A DNA stretch of 64,000 bases from a virus: positions 1-64,000 of IMG/VR virus record IMGVR_UViG_3300022750_000002. The stretch is one strand, 5' to 3'. A program made the translations under genes and the position numbers. Numbering within the stretch: position 1 is the first letter of the stretch; each line of letters opens with the position of its first letter. Of the stretch, positions 31,140-42,400 are shown in pieces. The notes under the pieces are model-generated. The model had not been told where the DNA came from. It saw only the letters and a list, made by a program, of their open reading frames with translations, and ran no database searches.

Positions 31140-31900
31140 TGAAGATAACGTTAAAAGAAATAATAGGACAATTTTTAAACTCATCAGACCAATCGTCTCA
31201 TGAGTTTTTAAGATTATGGAACATTGGTGTTTTTGGGTTAAAGACAGAGTTTAACTTGGATATTACAGGGACATTCAAAACTGCTATATTGGATGTTAAT
31301 CCAAACAGCACCGTCACTTTGCCTTGCGACTACATTAAATATTCTAAAATAGGTGTTGTTAATGGACAGGGAGAGGTTGTAACCTTCAAAAGAAACAATC
31401 AGCTTTCAACATTAGATACAGGGGGACAAAGCAGATTAGTTGGTGCCCCTATTGGTGGGGGTGTAGATTATTCTCCGTTTCCTTATGATGGGCTATATTA
31501 CAACAACTATTATTACGACGGTGTTACTTATAACTTATACGGTTCTAATAGTGGTACCGCAAATATTGGCGAATACAAGGTTGATGAAGGCCAAGGATTA
31601 ATATTCTTAGACCCAAGAACAAGTCACAGCAAAATTGTATTAGAGTATTTATCTGATGGATTTGATGGTAGTTGTGGAGATTACGCTATTGATGTACGTG
31701 CCGCTGAAACAATGATTGCTTATTTGAGATGGAAAGATGCAATAGATTCAAGAAAGAAATTTCCTATGAATGTTGTTGTTGAATTTAAAAAAGAATTTTA
31801 CAGAAATAAGCGTTTAACAAAAATGAGAACCAATCCTTTTGTTTTGAACGAATTAGAGCATTCTATGCGCGTGAGCACTAAATTGGTACCAAAATCATAA
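31139..31900 (+). CDS. Tail-tube/adaptor-like protein, 253 aa
   Basis: Layout like podovirus gp4 / T7 gp11-type tail-tube adaptors: helical start (LKEIIGQFLNSSDQSSHEFLRLWNIGVFGL in part), strands with TLPCDYIKYSKIGVVN, a tyrosine-rich loop (YDGLYYNNYYYDGVTYNLYG), then LEYLSDGFDGSCGDYAIDVRAAETMIAYLRWKDA with a C-terminal helix. The LPCDYIKYxKIGV strand and AAE..IAYLRWKD helix are typical. Function inferred from layout. Confidence 0.55.
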   Translation: MKITLKEIIGQFLNSSDQSSHEFLRLWNIGVFGLKTEFNLDITGTFKTAILDVNPNSTVTLPCDYIKYSKIGVVNGQGEVVTFKRNNQLSTLDTGGQSRLVGAPIGGGVDYSPFPYDGLYYNNYYYDGVTYNLYGSNSGTANIGEYKVDEGQGLIFLDPRTSHSKIVLEYLSDGFDGSCGDYAIDVRAAETMIAYLRWKDAIDSRKKFPMNVVVEFKKEFYRNKRLTKMRTNPFVLNELEHSMRVSTKLVPKS

Positions 31901-31902
31901 TA

Positions 31903-34900
31903 ATGAGTATAGAAGCAAGAAATTTTAAGCAAGGTGGTATGGATTCAGACTCCACTACCGATGATATTCAATCTAACGATTATGTTAGCGCTTATAACTT
32001 TAGGGTAACAGGTACTTCTGAGTCAGAAAGCGGTGATGGAACAAATATAGAAGGCACCAACTTAATATCTTCAACGCTGGGTGGGGGATTAAATAAATGT
32101 ATAGGTGCGGCAGGATTTCCAACATTAAGAAAAGGATATGCTTTTATATACAATTCACAAGGTCTTTGGCAGTTAAAAGAGTTTGACTACGATACATTAA
32201 CTGAAACTGTATTATTCACCAATAAAACAGATAGTGGTGGGATCAGTGTTTTTGATTTAGACCCACAATACTACATAAACGATATTAAGCTCATACAAGA
32301 CCGTTATTTATGTTTTAATGACAGTTACTCAACTCCACATTATATCGACCTTGTACGGCTTAAAAATGGCTCATATGGCTCTTTAATTAGCGAAGATTTC
32401 TCATTGATTAAGGGACAGCCTATAAAAGAACCAAAAGCAGTTTACAATAACGATAGTGGTAGGTCTGTTAATCTTTTAAAGAACAGACTTTTTCAATTTA
32501 GGGAGCAATGGGGTAAGCTTGACAATGAGTCTACTGCATGGGGAACAATAAGTAAAAGAGTAGTTCCTATAGATGAACCAACACCTGCCAAAGGAACTGA
32601 TGTTACTGTAGCTAATAATATGATCGTTAGTGTTGATGCAGGCAACAATAGAACGTCAAAAATCAGGGTTGCCGCTAGATATGATTTATTAGATTGGTTT
32701 TTAATCAAAGACATTTTAAGATCGACAGTAGTTGCATTGCCTAATACTACAGTAAATGTTGCTCAGGAAATTTATGAGGCTTATGACCCTGCTACAAATA
32801 TATATTCATTTGCTTTTTATAACGATGGTAACTATCAAAATGTAAACGTTCTTGAAACTGATTTGCCTTACGATTATGTTCCAAATGTTGCAGAGACAAT
32901 GGAAGTGATTAATGGTAGCATATTAGTGTTAGGGGGCATTACTGAGGGATACGATAGACCTGTGGCTGATGTAAGCATTTCAGTTAACTCGTATGATCCT
33001 AAAATAAATGTTGATAGTGTAGCCCCTGATCCATTAAGAATTACCAGTACTACCAATGACAGAATCCCAAATAGTCACGAGAGATCGGTAAGCATCTATT
33101 TTGCAGGTTTACCTAAAACGGGAGATAAGATTATTATTCAAACTAGGGATATAAGGGATTACGCTTCTGTAAACAACTTACCAGTGTATACGGTACCTAG
33201 TACTCAAAATAATAATTTAACGGCCGTATTGGCTTCTTTAGCGGCTTCTATACCTAATTCATGGGCTACTTCAAATCAAATTAACTTTAAGACAGCGCCA
33301 TATTACGAATTGTCATTTGCAAGGTTAGAATTGGCTAATGCCGGAACAGGAGCATCTAAAAGCATTCACGCATTAAAATCCAATTCAAGTTATCAATTGG
33401 CTTTGGCTAATTATGATGCTAACGGAAAGTACTTCCCTATAGTTACCGATGAAAGGTTTGTTATTAAAACGCCTAGCTATGCTTTAACTCATGGGCTTAC
33501 CTCTCAAATAAATTGGGATTTAAAGAATAGCAAGCCTCCTATAGGCTCTGTAAGCTATCAATGGTTATTAACGCTGAATAACACTCACGCTACAGACTTA
33601 TACGTTAATGGGGCTTATAGTGATGCTAAAAGCGATGCTGACTACTTGGTGTTTAATATTAGTTCCTTATGGAAATTCAATGAGGTTAATTCATCTTCTA
33701 TATTGAACTATGATTATTCAGCAGGAGACAGAGTAACATTGATGTTTACCTTTTCAGGCACAAACACCCCTATTAAGTGGTTTGATTCTCCGGCTATTGA
33801 TGTTGAAGTTGTGGGTTTAGATGTTGAAGTCGATACAAGCGTAACTCCAAATGTAAGTAAGTACTATTTAAAGGTTAGAAAATCTGCTTCCTTAAATGTT
33901 GCTGATATAAACGGTGTAGGGGTTTTAATGGAGATTTACTCACCTAAAAAAAGAGTTACTGTTTCGGATGGTGTTACTACAGATAATCCTCAGCTATTTT
34001 ATGAGATAGGAGAAAGATTTGATGTTGTAAATGGGGAATATAGCGTAAAACAAGGCACTATCAGAGATGGAGACGTTTATTTTAAAACAAGAACATATTC
34101 AGGGGTTTTAGATCCAAACATTGCATTTCAGTTTTTAGTTGAAGATTTTAACTTTAGTGACTTCTATCAAAGCAATTACTATTCTATAGGCAGACCTAGA
34201 ATTTATGATGATGAACAAGGAAAAGTAAAGAAGGGAGCGTCTATAAGATATTCAGATACTTTTATTCAAGGTAGCAAGGTAAATGGCATAACCAGATTTT
34301 ATGGGGAAAGAATTTACGGTGAGGGTGCAGGGGAAACTTCAAGCAACTACGGTTCAATCAAAAAGCTTAGGGTAAGGGATAATTATTTGATATGTATTCA
34401 AGAGTTAAAGGTGGGTCACATTCCTTTAAACATGAGTATTGTAGAAGATCAGGCAGAGCAAAGACAGTATGCTATATCTGATAAGTTATTAAATTACGTA
34501 AGGTATTTATCGGGGAACTTTGGGATTGGTAATGCTAAGGAGAGTTATGGAGAAAGCCAAAATGGAACTATATATTTTGCAGACCCAAACAATAGCCTAC
34601 CTATAAGGGACGGATACGATGGCTTGAAGGTTATATCAGGTAAGATGACCAAGTACTTCCGTAGAGTCTTAAAACAAGCTAAAGCTGATGGATTAAAGAT
34701 CATTGGTTATTACGATAATTTTAATGACGAGTTTAATTTGTCAATAGAGAATAGAAATGGTGTTTTAACAAACTTTGTATTTAATACAACTGATTGGCAA
34801 TTGTTGGATAACTACGTTATTAATCCTGCCGATTTGGTTATTACCAGTAATTCAAATGGAAGTACTGTGTTAAATGGTGATGGCACTGCGACTTTTACCC

Positions 34901-36156
34901 CTACATCAGGTTATACAGGGAACGGAGGTTTTACATTTAGTTTCTTAAACGGAGGTGCTACGGTTACTAAGAACACATGTATAAACATCACTCCTGGAAC
35001 GACTACTATTTATCCTTTTTATTTTATTGATTTAACGGATCAAGAGGTTAATACAATAGTATATTCAAACTCTGTGCTTATAGGTGGAAATAATATTTCT
35101 GTTCCAATCAGTATTACGGGGGGAGAATATCAAATTAACTCAGGTGCTTGGGTTAGTGTGAATGGAATGGTTAATGCAGGGGATACAGTAATTGTTAGGC
35201 AAACAACAAGTTCCTCAAATGAAGTTACGACAAGCGCCGTTTTAACAGTGGGTGCATATTCAGATAGTTTTGATGCTAAAACACAAGTAGCAGTTGATCC
35301 AGCAATTATGTTTTACTACACTACTACATGGGGTAATAACCCTTATACAGAGGCATCTTTTGATATTGAAAGAAATGATGTATTAATAATTCAACAAACA
35401 GCTCAAGAAACAAGCAATGACTTCAATGGTGTGTTTGTAAAAGGGAATAAAATTAAGATTATCCATACAAGTTTACCTGCTAATTATCCTTGGGAAACAC
35501 TTTCAGGAAGTAGGCTGAGAATAGTAAAAAACAGTACAACTGAAATATTCAATAATATAATTGGAACACAAGCAAATCCATTACAAAGCTTTACGGTGAC
35601 TACAGATTCTTCATTTGATAGAATTGACATGTATATAACGGGGGAGAGCACTAAGACGGGAGTTATAACAAAACTATTAAGGCCGTATATATTTTTAAAT
35701 TCAGCAGGTGTTTTTGAATTAGATATAGTAGATAATACTAATTCAGCAACTAAACTGGATGTTGTTCCTGCTGTTGGTGGGGATAATTTCAAGGTTAACT
35801 ATATAAGCGATGGTAATACATTAACATTAAACGTTCAAAATACATCAGGAGTTGGGAAAGGTGTTTATGTTGAGGCAGGAAGTGGGTTTACTTACACAGG
35901 AACAGTAGGGGCTGCTTCAACATTACCTATAACGGGTATACCTAAAACAGGAGATATATATTTCTTTGATGTGGCTAATACGGGATTTATACATAGAGCA
36001 GACTTTACAAGAAATAATTGTGGTGGCGGGGCAACAGGTGGAACCGTTCCATATGTTAAAGGCTATGTAGATTCAGCAGCCGCAACAGCAGATAACGCAA
36101 ACTTTGACATTGAGGGACAAGCTAGGGCTAACTCATTAGGAACTTGTACAATTTAA
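31903..36156 (+). CDS. Giant tail nozzle / stabilisation-like protein, 1417 aa
   Basis: Starts ARNFKQGGMDSDSTTDDIQSN, with the early phrase NLLKNRLFQFREQWGKLDNE, a pattern of the large nozzle or muzzle proteins of Bacteroidota podoviruses. The first 900 residues are beta-rich. Residues about 980-1030 carry an Ig/cadherin-like segment (VLNGDGTATFTPTSGYTGNGGFTF), a second one follows (ISITGGEYQINSGAWVSVNG). The C-terminus is Thr/Gly-rich. It probably forms the tail tip on the adaptor ring; the Ig-like parts may bind glycans. Confidence 0.6.
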   Translation: MSIEARNFKQGGMDSDSTTDDIQSNDYVSAYNFRVTGTSESESGDGTNIEGTNLISSTLGGGLNKCIGAAGFPTLRKGYAFIYNSQGLWQLKEFDYDTLTETVLFTNKTDSGGISVFDLDPQYYINDIKLIQDRYLCFNDSYSTPHYIDLVRLKNGSYGSLISEDFSLIKGQPIKEPKAVYNNDSGRSVNLLKNRLFQFREQWGKLDNESTAWGTISKRVVPIDEPTPAKGTDVTVANNMIVSVDAGNNRTSKIRVAARYDLLDWFLIKDILRSTVVALPNTTVNVAQEIYEAYDPATNIYSFAFYNDGNYQNVNVLETDLPYDYVPNVAETMEVINGSILVLGGITEGYDRPVADVSISVNSYDPKINVDSVAPDPLRITSTTNDRIPNSHERSVSIYFAGLPKTGDKIIIQTRDIRDYASVNNLPVYTVPSTQNNNLTAVLASLAASIPNSWATSNQINFKTAPYYELSFARLELANAGTGASKSIHALKSNSSYQLALANYDANGKYFPIVTDERFVIKTPSYALTHGLTSQINWDLKNSKPPIGSVSYQWLLTLNNTHATDLYVNGAYSDAKSDADYLVFNISSLWKFNEVNSSSILNYDYSAGDRVTLMFTFSGTNTPIKWFDSPAIDVEVVGLDVEVDTSVTPNVSKYYLKVRKSASLNVADINGVGVLMEIYSPKKRVTVSDGVTTDNPQLFYEIGERFDVVNGEYSVKQGTIRDGDVYFKTRTYSGVLDPNIAFQFLVEDFNFSDFYQSNYYSIGRPRIYDDEQGKVKKGASIRYSDTFIQGSKVNGITRFYGERIYGEGAGETSSNYGSIKKLRVRDNYLICIQELKVGHIPLNMSIVEDQAEQRQYAISDKLLNYVRYLSGNFGIGNAKESYGESQNGTIYFADPNNSLPIRDGYDGLKVISGKMTKYFRRVLKQAKADGLKIIGYYDNFNDEFNLSIENRNGVLTNFVFNTTDWQLLDNYVINPADLVITSNSNGSTVLNGDGTATFTPTSGYTGNGGFTFSFLNGGATVTKNTCINITPGTTTIYPFYFIDLTDQEVNTIVYSNSVLIGGNNISVPISITGGEYQINSGAWVSVNGMVNAGDTVIVRQTTSSSNEVTTSAVLTVGAYSDSFDAKTQVAVDPAIMFYYTTTWGNNPYTEASFDIERNDVLIIQQTAQETSNDFNGVFVKGNKIKIIHTSLPANYPWETLSGSRLRIVKNSTTEIFNNIIGTQANPLQSFTVTTDSSFDRIDMYITGESTKTGVITKLLRPYIFLNSAGVFELDIVDNTNSATKLDVVPAVGGDNFKVNYISDGNTLTLNVQNTSGVGKGVYVEAGSGFTYTGTVGAASTLPITGIPKTGDIYFFDVANTGFIHRADFTRNNCGGGATGGTVPYVKGYVDSAAATADNANFDIEGQARANSLGTCTI

Positions 36157-36161
36157 AACAT

Positions 36162-37070
36162 ATGTATACGACATTACAAAATACGCCAATAACAATAAAT
36201 CTTCTTGAGCAAGGTAATTCAAGGGGTTGGAGCATAGAGGGTACTGATGCTGTACATGAAACATGTAATTCAGGAGACTTAGGATTGGTTACATACCCAA
36301 TTACAGCAGGACTCACCTATGAGGTCAGCTATCAGGTTAAAAACATATCAGGAGGCTATGTAGTTCTTTCTTTAGGAGGGGCTACATCAGTGAACAGAAC
36401 TGGTGCAGGTTTTTATACAGATACGCTAACGGCTACAACAAATGCTACAGCTAAATTCTTTTCAAATGCGAATACTAGGTTGAGTGTTTTTGTTCCAAGA
36501 ATTGTAACAAATGTTTTAAATGTAAAATCTCAGGATACTATAGTTTGGAGTGAGAAGAATAATAAATGGAGTGATTGGAGAGGTTATAACCCTGATTGCG
36601 GCTATTCTTTGTTCACAAACCTATTTACGTATAACAATGGCAGTCTATATCGCCACAGCCTCTTAAATACTCGCAACAACTTCTATGGGGTTCAACATCC
36701 AACCATCGTAGATATTCCTTTTAATGCGGGGAAAACGCAACCAAAAACATTTGAGGCTATTAGTTATGAAAGCAACATGCTAATGATAACTACTGCTGAT
36801 GGGATAAAAACCAGTTTAGGCAAAATTAGTGAGTTGATTGATGTTGACTTTTTAAAGGATACGCTAGATGATGGAGTAACTCAAATCGAAATATTTGATG
36901 TAGAGGGGATATATAGTGCAGGATTCATGAAGAGTAAGCCTGATTTAATAAATGGTAGTCCACTTAAAGGAACTTGGATAACAATTGAGCTAATACAGGT
37001 TAATGTTGGAGTATTAAAATTAAGCAATGTTTATGTTCATTCAGAACACAGCGCTATAGGGAGCCGTTAA
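36162..37070 (+). CDS. Tail-tip associated protein, 302 aa
   Basis: The frame opens earlier with a TTG, but the ATG at 36162 follows the nozzle stop by five bases. The N-terminal 110 residues look like a carbohydrate-binding-type beta sandwich (GLTYEVSYQVKNISGGYVVLSLGG). The middle (WSEKNNKWSDWRGYNPDCGYSLFTNLFTYNNG) resembles the end of nozzle proteins of this phage type and may have split from it. Function inferred. Confidence 0.5.
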   Translation: MYTTLQNTPITINLLEQGNSRGWSIEGTDAVHETCNSGDLGLVTYPITAGLTYEVSYQVKNISGGYVVLSLGGATSVNRTGAGFYTDTLTATTNATAKFFSNANTRLSVFVPRIVTNVLNVKSQDTIVWSEKNNKWSDWRGYNPDCGYSLFTNLFTYNNGSLYRHSLLNTRNNFYGVQHPTIVDIPFNAGKTQPKTFEAISYESNMLMITTADGIKTSLGKISELIDVDFLKDTLDDGVTQIEIFDVEGIYSAGFMKSKPDLINGSPLKGTWITIELIQVNVGVLKLSNVYVHSEHSAIGSR

Positions 37071-37071
37071 G

Positions 37072-37344
37072 ATGTTTAAATGCAGTGGATGTGGTTTATG
37101 TTGTAAGAATGTTAAACGTGCGGCAGAAGCCACTAAACACGTTAAAGAATTATCATTTCCCTACAGTTGGGATGAAACAGGGAGATGTGAGAAATTAAAT
37201 AGTGACAATACGTGTTCTGTTTATAATGAAAGACCATTACTTTGCAATGTTGATGAGGTAATAAAATTCTTTAACTTAGATAAGGACAATTTTTACAAAA
37301 TCAATGAGTTAGCTTGTAAAGAGTTACAAGATGAAAATAATTAA
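37072..37344 (+). CDS. YkgJ-type CxxCxxCC metal-binding protein, 90 aa
   Basis: The start MFKCSGCGLCCKN holds the CxxCxxCC signature of the YkgJ/UPF0153 family, completed by C (GRCEKL), C (NTCSVYNERPLLC). The family is thought to bind zinc or an iron-sulphur cluster, and its role is not established. It lies inside the tail module, starting two bases after the previous stop, so it is either a virion-assembly factor or a cargo gene. Confidence 0.7.
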   Translation: MFKCSGCGLCCKNVKRAAEATKHVKELSFPYSWDETGRCEKLNSDNTCSVYNERPLLCNVDEVIKFFNLDKDNFYKINELACKELQDENN

Positions 37345-37352
37345 TACATTTG
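37345..37352 (+). promoter_or_regulatory. -7 element TACATTTG before the ejection genes
   Basis: TACATTTGTT 22 bases before the ATG at 37374; no spaced TTG. Confidence 0.45.
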
Positions 37353-37373
37353 TTAAACTTAAATAAATAATAT

Positions 37374-38039
37374 ATGCCTTTACCATTAGTAGCATCACTA
37401 GGAATTGCCGCCGCGCCATCAATTTTAAAGGGTATCGGAGGCTTAATAGGTATCGGAAAAGGAAACCGGATGGCTAAAGCCAATATTCGTCCTATAGAAC
37501 TAGTTAACTCTAACATAGCTAAAAATGCGGCTATGGCAGAACAAATGGCTGATACAGGATTACCCCAACAACAATACAATCAAGCGGTTCAAAACATTCA
37601 AAGAAATCAAACAGGGGGATATGCTGCATTGGGTAGGAGTGCTAATCCCTCAGCAGGATTAAATTCTTTAGTTAGAGCAGGAAATGATGCCACGCTTAAC
37701 CTAGATGTTCAGGATGCTAACGCAAGACAAAATAATCAAAGGTTTGCTTTTGGTCAAAGAGCACAATTGGCCAACGAACAAAACAGGGTTTGGGACTGGA
37801 ATAATCGTCAAAAATTCAGAGAAAATGCGCAAGCGGCATCTGAGACTATACGTGCAGGAAAGTCAAATGCTTTTGGGGCCTTAAGTGATTTGAGTCAATT
37901 AGGACAAAGTGTTGCTTCTGGGCAATTCGGTAATGGTAGTCAAGACAATACTCCAAATCAATTGGGTGGATTAACCCCTGCTGCTCAACCTAGGGTTTAT
38001 GGATATAATGGTGGATTTAAAACTAACAGACTTTACTAA
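37374..38039 (+). CDS. Ejection-type internal virion protein (small), 221 aa
   Basis: Begins with a glycine- and alanine-rich hydrophobic stretch (LPLVASLGIAAAPSILKGIGGLIGIG) able to insert in a membrane, then an Asn/Gln-rich helical region (QQQYNQAVQNIQRNQTGGYAALG). Together with the next two genes it matches the small-medium-giant order of T7 gp14-gp15-gp16, whose products leave the capsid and form the channel for DNA entry. Position-based call. Confidence 0.55.
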   Translation: MPLPLVASLGIAAAPSILKGIGGLIGIGKGNRMAKANIRPIELVNSNIAKNAAMAEQMADTGLPQQQYNQAVQNIQRNQTGGYAALGRSANPSAGLNSLVRAGNDATLNLDVQDANARQNNQRFAFGQRAQLANEQNRVWDWNNRQKFRENAQAASETIRAGKSNAFGALSDLSQLGQSVASGQFGNGSQDNTPNQLGGLTPAAQPRVYGYNGGFKTNRLY

Positions 38040-39454
38040 TGGCAGATATAGCTGGTGCAAATCTTATTGGAAGCAATGTAATATATGACACAAGTAGACC
38101 TGTAAACCAGTATCTACAAAATGCTGCTAAACTACAGGCTCAGGCTTTGGCTGAACAAAAGGTATTGCAAGATGACTTAAATAAGGTTAAAATAGACGGA
38201 GTAAGGGAGCCGGATAAGCAAGAGTATATCTCAAGGTATAACGATTGGAAAAACACGTTCCATAAAATACAGGCAGAAAGAAACCCTATAAAGAAATCTG
38301 AACTTAAAAGTGCTTTTGATAAGCAAGAGTTGGAATTGCAGGACATGATTAACGACAGTAAGAATCTAGCTAAAGGCGAACAAGAATTTACAAAAGTTTT
38401 GTTAACTAAAGACAGAGACAATTACACGGATGATACTGTTCCTAAATTCCAAGCAAGTAAAACTCTTTCAAGAAACGACCCTAGATACATTAGAGATACT
38501 TTAGCCTATCAAAGACAACCAGATTTAAGTAAGGTAGATGATCAGTTTAGGCAGATTGATACAGATTTAATGAGTCGTCAACAAGAGGCTAATCCTGTTA
38601 CGGGAGCTAAAGTAAAGGTTGGCAATAGAATGGGCACCAATTTGGAGTATAAAACTGTTGTAGACCCTGCAAAACAAATCTACAACTATGGTTTAGCTTA
38701 CGATAACAATAAAGACATTAAATACGCTATAAAACAGCAATACAAACAGTTGTTTGATACTTTGCCGGAAGAAGAGGCTAAAGCACAAGCTATATCTGAT
38801 ATGGTCTCTAAAAGACCTTTATCGAAAGTAAGAAATCAGTTGGTGTTGGATGAGTCTGATTGGAGAGAGAAAATGTTATTTGCGGCAATGCTAAAGAAAG
38901 CAAATGCTGAGGATAAAAAGGCTCAAGACGACGTTGCTTTATATAGACAGAAAACCATTGACGATATGTTGGGTGGGGTTGCAGGAAGCGGAGAAAGGTT
39001 AAAAGCTATTATAAGCGCTATGCCTGGATATGATAAGTCTAAAATCGATGGAATGATTGGTTCTGTAGGTAATTTAATTCAAATTAGAGTTCCTAAAAAA
39101 ACAGTTACTTCTAATAACGGACTTAAACCAGATGATGAAGATTATAAAGAGACCACTAAAGTTATACCAGCCTATAACGTTACTGTTGACAAAACTAAGC
39201 CAAACGCTAAGTTGCAATTGAATCAACTGCTTAATGACATTACGGGTGAAAAAATATCTGAAAGTAAGGTTCAGACAGGACAGCCTAGTGGAAAAGTAAA
39301 AGGACAAATATTTACAGAGTCAGGCAGTACACCTAAATCAACGGCACCTAGGTCAATCAGCAGATCAGAATTAGCGAGTAAAGCAGAGGCATCTGGCTAT
39401 ACAGCAAAAGAATACGAGAAATTATTAAAAGCCAAAGGCATAAAGATAAAGTAA
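38039..39454 (+). CDS. Ejection-type internal virion protein (medium), 471 aa
   Basis: Start overlaps the previous stop. Mostly helical and highly charged (LQNAAKLQAQALAEQKVLQDDLNKVK, ELELQDMINDSKNLAKGEQEF), with a disordered Ser/Lys-rich segment near 410-440. Fits the T7 gp15 place. No motif recognised. Confidence 0.5.
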   Translation: MADIAGANLIGSNVIYDTSRPVNQYLQNAAKLQAQALAEQKVLQDDLNKVKIDGVREPDKQEYISRYNDWKNTFHKIQAERNPIKKSELKSAFDKQELELQDMINDSKNLAKGEQEFTKVLLTKDRDNYTDDTVPKFQASKTLSRNDPRYIRDTLAYQRQPDLSKVDDQFRQIDTDLMSRQQEANPVTGAKVKVGNRMGTNLEYKTVVDPAKQIYNYGLAYDNNKDIKYAIKQQYKQLFDTLPEEEAKAQAISDMVSKRPLSKVRNQLVLDESDWREKMLFAAMLKKANAEDKKAQDDVALYRQKTIDDMLGGVAGSGERLKAIISAMPGYDKSKIDGMIGSVGNLIQIRVPKKTVTSNNGLKPDDEDYKETTKVIPAYNVTVDKTKPNAKLQLNQLLNDITGEKISESKVQTGQPSGKVKGQIFTESGSTPKSTAPRSISRSELASKAEASGYTAKEYEKLLKAKGIKIK

Positions 39455-39455
39455 G

Positions 39456-42400
39456 ATGGCAGAAGACTTAGACGAATTTGGAATACCAATTAAGAAAAAA
39501 GCTCAACCTCAAAAGAGTGCTGATGTGGATGATTTTGGCATCCCAATTAAAAAAAAAATTGGTTTAGAATCTGCCGTATCGCAATCTCCAATTTCTTCTA
39601 CAGATGATATTGCTTACGAGGTAACTCTACCAGAAGAAGTAAATATAAATGCTCAAAGGGTAAATCCATTATTGGGGAATGACCTACAATCACAAATACC
39701 TGTATCAAGACAAAATGAGTTAGTTCAACAGGTTAATGCTCAGGACGCTTCTAATGCCGCTATGTCGGATAAACTCCTCAAAATACAACAAGCATACCAA
39801 GGAGATAAAAAATCCATTAGACAAGCTCAAAATAGCTCTATAGACAACGGAACAATTACTCAAGGAGTTGAAGAATCTGATAGGGCGGGTAATCGAGCTA
39901 CATATCTATACAATGAGTTGTTAAACGGTATTGGAAGGGTGGCTAGTGGAGCAGGTGATCTAGGAGTTCAGTTTACCAATAAGATATACGGAATAGAGAA
40001 TGGGGATGAGGTATTAAAAGCCTATAGAGAAGAGTTCGCTCCTGGATTAAGAAAAGAGTACTCAAATAAACTTGGTGGAGAACTTGATAAAGGTTTAGAA
40101 GCTAAATACCAAAATGAGACTTTTACAAGTGCCTTGGGTGGATTGGCAAACTCAGTTCCGGCTATGGCATTAACTGCGGGTAGTGGTGGATTAGGGGCAG
40201 GCGCAATGTTTCTTCAAAGCTATGATGGTGCTTTAGAATCTATTAACAGTTCAGAAGAGGGGAGAAACCTTGATGAGACAACTAAAAGTGTATTTGCAGG
40301 AGGTGTAGGATTAGTTACATCAGCATTAGAGAAATACGGGTTTGATAAGATATTTAAAGGCGAGACAGGGGCTATATCAAACGCTATAGCTAAAAGGGCT
40401 TTACAACAAGCAGAAAGACAAACAGGGGGTAAGGTAACGGGAGATGTATTTACTAAGTTTTTAGATAAGGAAATTGTTAACCTTTCAAATAACTTCGTTA
40501 AAGGAGGTGCTAAGGCTTTAGATGGGGCATTAGTGGAGTATGGTACGGAGGCTTTACAAGAAGGTGCACAAGCAGGAGCAGAGTTGTTGGTTAATAAAGA
40601 GACTGGTAAGCCTGTATTTGACGTTAGTGAAACTTCTAAATGGGATGGGTTCTTAGCCAGAATGAATAAAGCAGGGATTGCAGGTGCTATTGGTGGAGGT
40701 TTATTAGGAGGTGTTGCGGGAATAGCAAATCTATCTAAATCTCAAGTATCAAATACAGAACAAGCTTTACAAGAGACTAATGCGGCATTGGGTAATGAGA
40801 ATATATCAGATGCTTCTAAAGAGTTATTGGTTCAACGGAAAATACAACTGCAAGATGAACTTCAAGAACATGCAGACAAAATAGATGAGGCATATCAAAA
40901 ACTTAATACTAATCAAAAGGCACAGGTAAACAACTTGGTGGAGCAGAAAGCTAAAATTCAAGAGGCTATTAATGACCCTGAGTTATCTGATGACATTAAA
41001 AAAGATTTAACTGCGCAAAGTAATGAGGTAGACAAACAAATATCAGAAATCAAGCCTGTAGAAAAATCTGCAACATCTCAAGAGGTTTTTAAAGAATATG
41101 ATAAAGTAAAAGAATTTGAGGGGATAAGACCTCAAGCAGATCAACAATTGGCTGAAATAAGAGACAATTTAGCTAAAGAGTATGGTGTAGAAAGCTATGA
41201 TGATATTTATGATAGGTTAAAATCTGAATCTAATAAAGGTAAAGGATTTTTTGCCAAGCTAATGGGTTCAGATTTACAAGTTAGAAATGCGGCAGAAGCT
41301 GAATTTAGAAACAACATTTTAGAAGCTTTAAATGAAAGCAAAAGTGATCAGACAGTAAAACCTACCGCAGAGGCAAAAGACGTTGTTACAGACGAGATAA
41401 ATAAGCTTAATGACCTTGCTAAAGACGGTAAGTTAAGTTCGGAAGAGTTTACTAAGACTCATTTGGACGATAACATGACTGTTGAGGAATTGGCTAGGGC
41501 TAAAAAAGAGATTGATGAAGACCCTATTGCATTTGTAGAAAATTTAAGAAAGGCTAATGAAACAAGTAAATCTAGTACTGAAAGTAAGAATGTGGAAGCA
41601 ACACAAGTTCCTAAGACAGAAGAAACAGTTGCAGAGACAAGAGAAGAAAGCGTAAAGGTTGAAAAGCCTAAATACGTAATTAAAGGAGAAACAGTAACGC
41701 CTAAAGAAGATGTTAATATACCTACAGAGCCTAACGTTGGAGGAGAAGCTAAAGTTCCTTCGGAAGTTGTACAACTTGCCTCAAATGACGGAGGAAGAAA
41801 TGGAGCAGAAGATAAAGGAACTACAGAAAAAGTCAAAGTAAACGACAAAGTTAAAAGCTTAGATCGACTTGCTCATCAAAATATAGAGAGTGAAGATTTA
41901 AACGATACTGCAAGTAATCAAGCCAGAGAAAAGAAGAGAGACTTTACAGATGAGGAGAGACAGTATAACGTTCAAAAGAGAATGGATGCCCTACGTCATG
42001 GTGATGATATTGTTGTAGAAGCTAAGAAAGCCTTTGGTGATGAATATGTAAATGGACTTCTTGACTACATTGATGAGAACGGCAAAACGTTAACTGCTGA
42101 TAAAAAGCAATTGATGTATGTTACGCTTGAAAACGATTTGAATAGGCAATTATTGGCTGACCCTGATAACTTAACGCTAAAGAAGCAAGAGAAGTTAGTT
42201 GCTGACAAGTCAAGAGCATTTGGTAGAGAAACGGGTAGAGCTACATCTATGGGTCAATTAAGACAATTGGCAAGAGTAGGCTATGACAGTACGCAAGTAA
42301 CAGAAGACTTCTTTTCCCCTAAAGAGATTACAGAAAGAAAAAAGGTTGAGAAAGCTGTAAATGCTACTCCTGATGACATAAACAAAGAATATGAAGTTAG

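Noticed and set aside
41459-41848. Minus-strand frames inside the giant ejection gene
   Set aside because: They are complements of the coiled-coil coding frame (Ser/Leu/Thr-rich mirror) and lack start signals.
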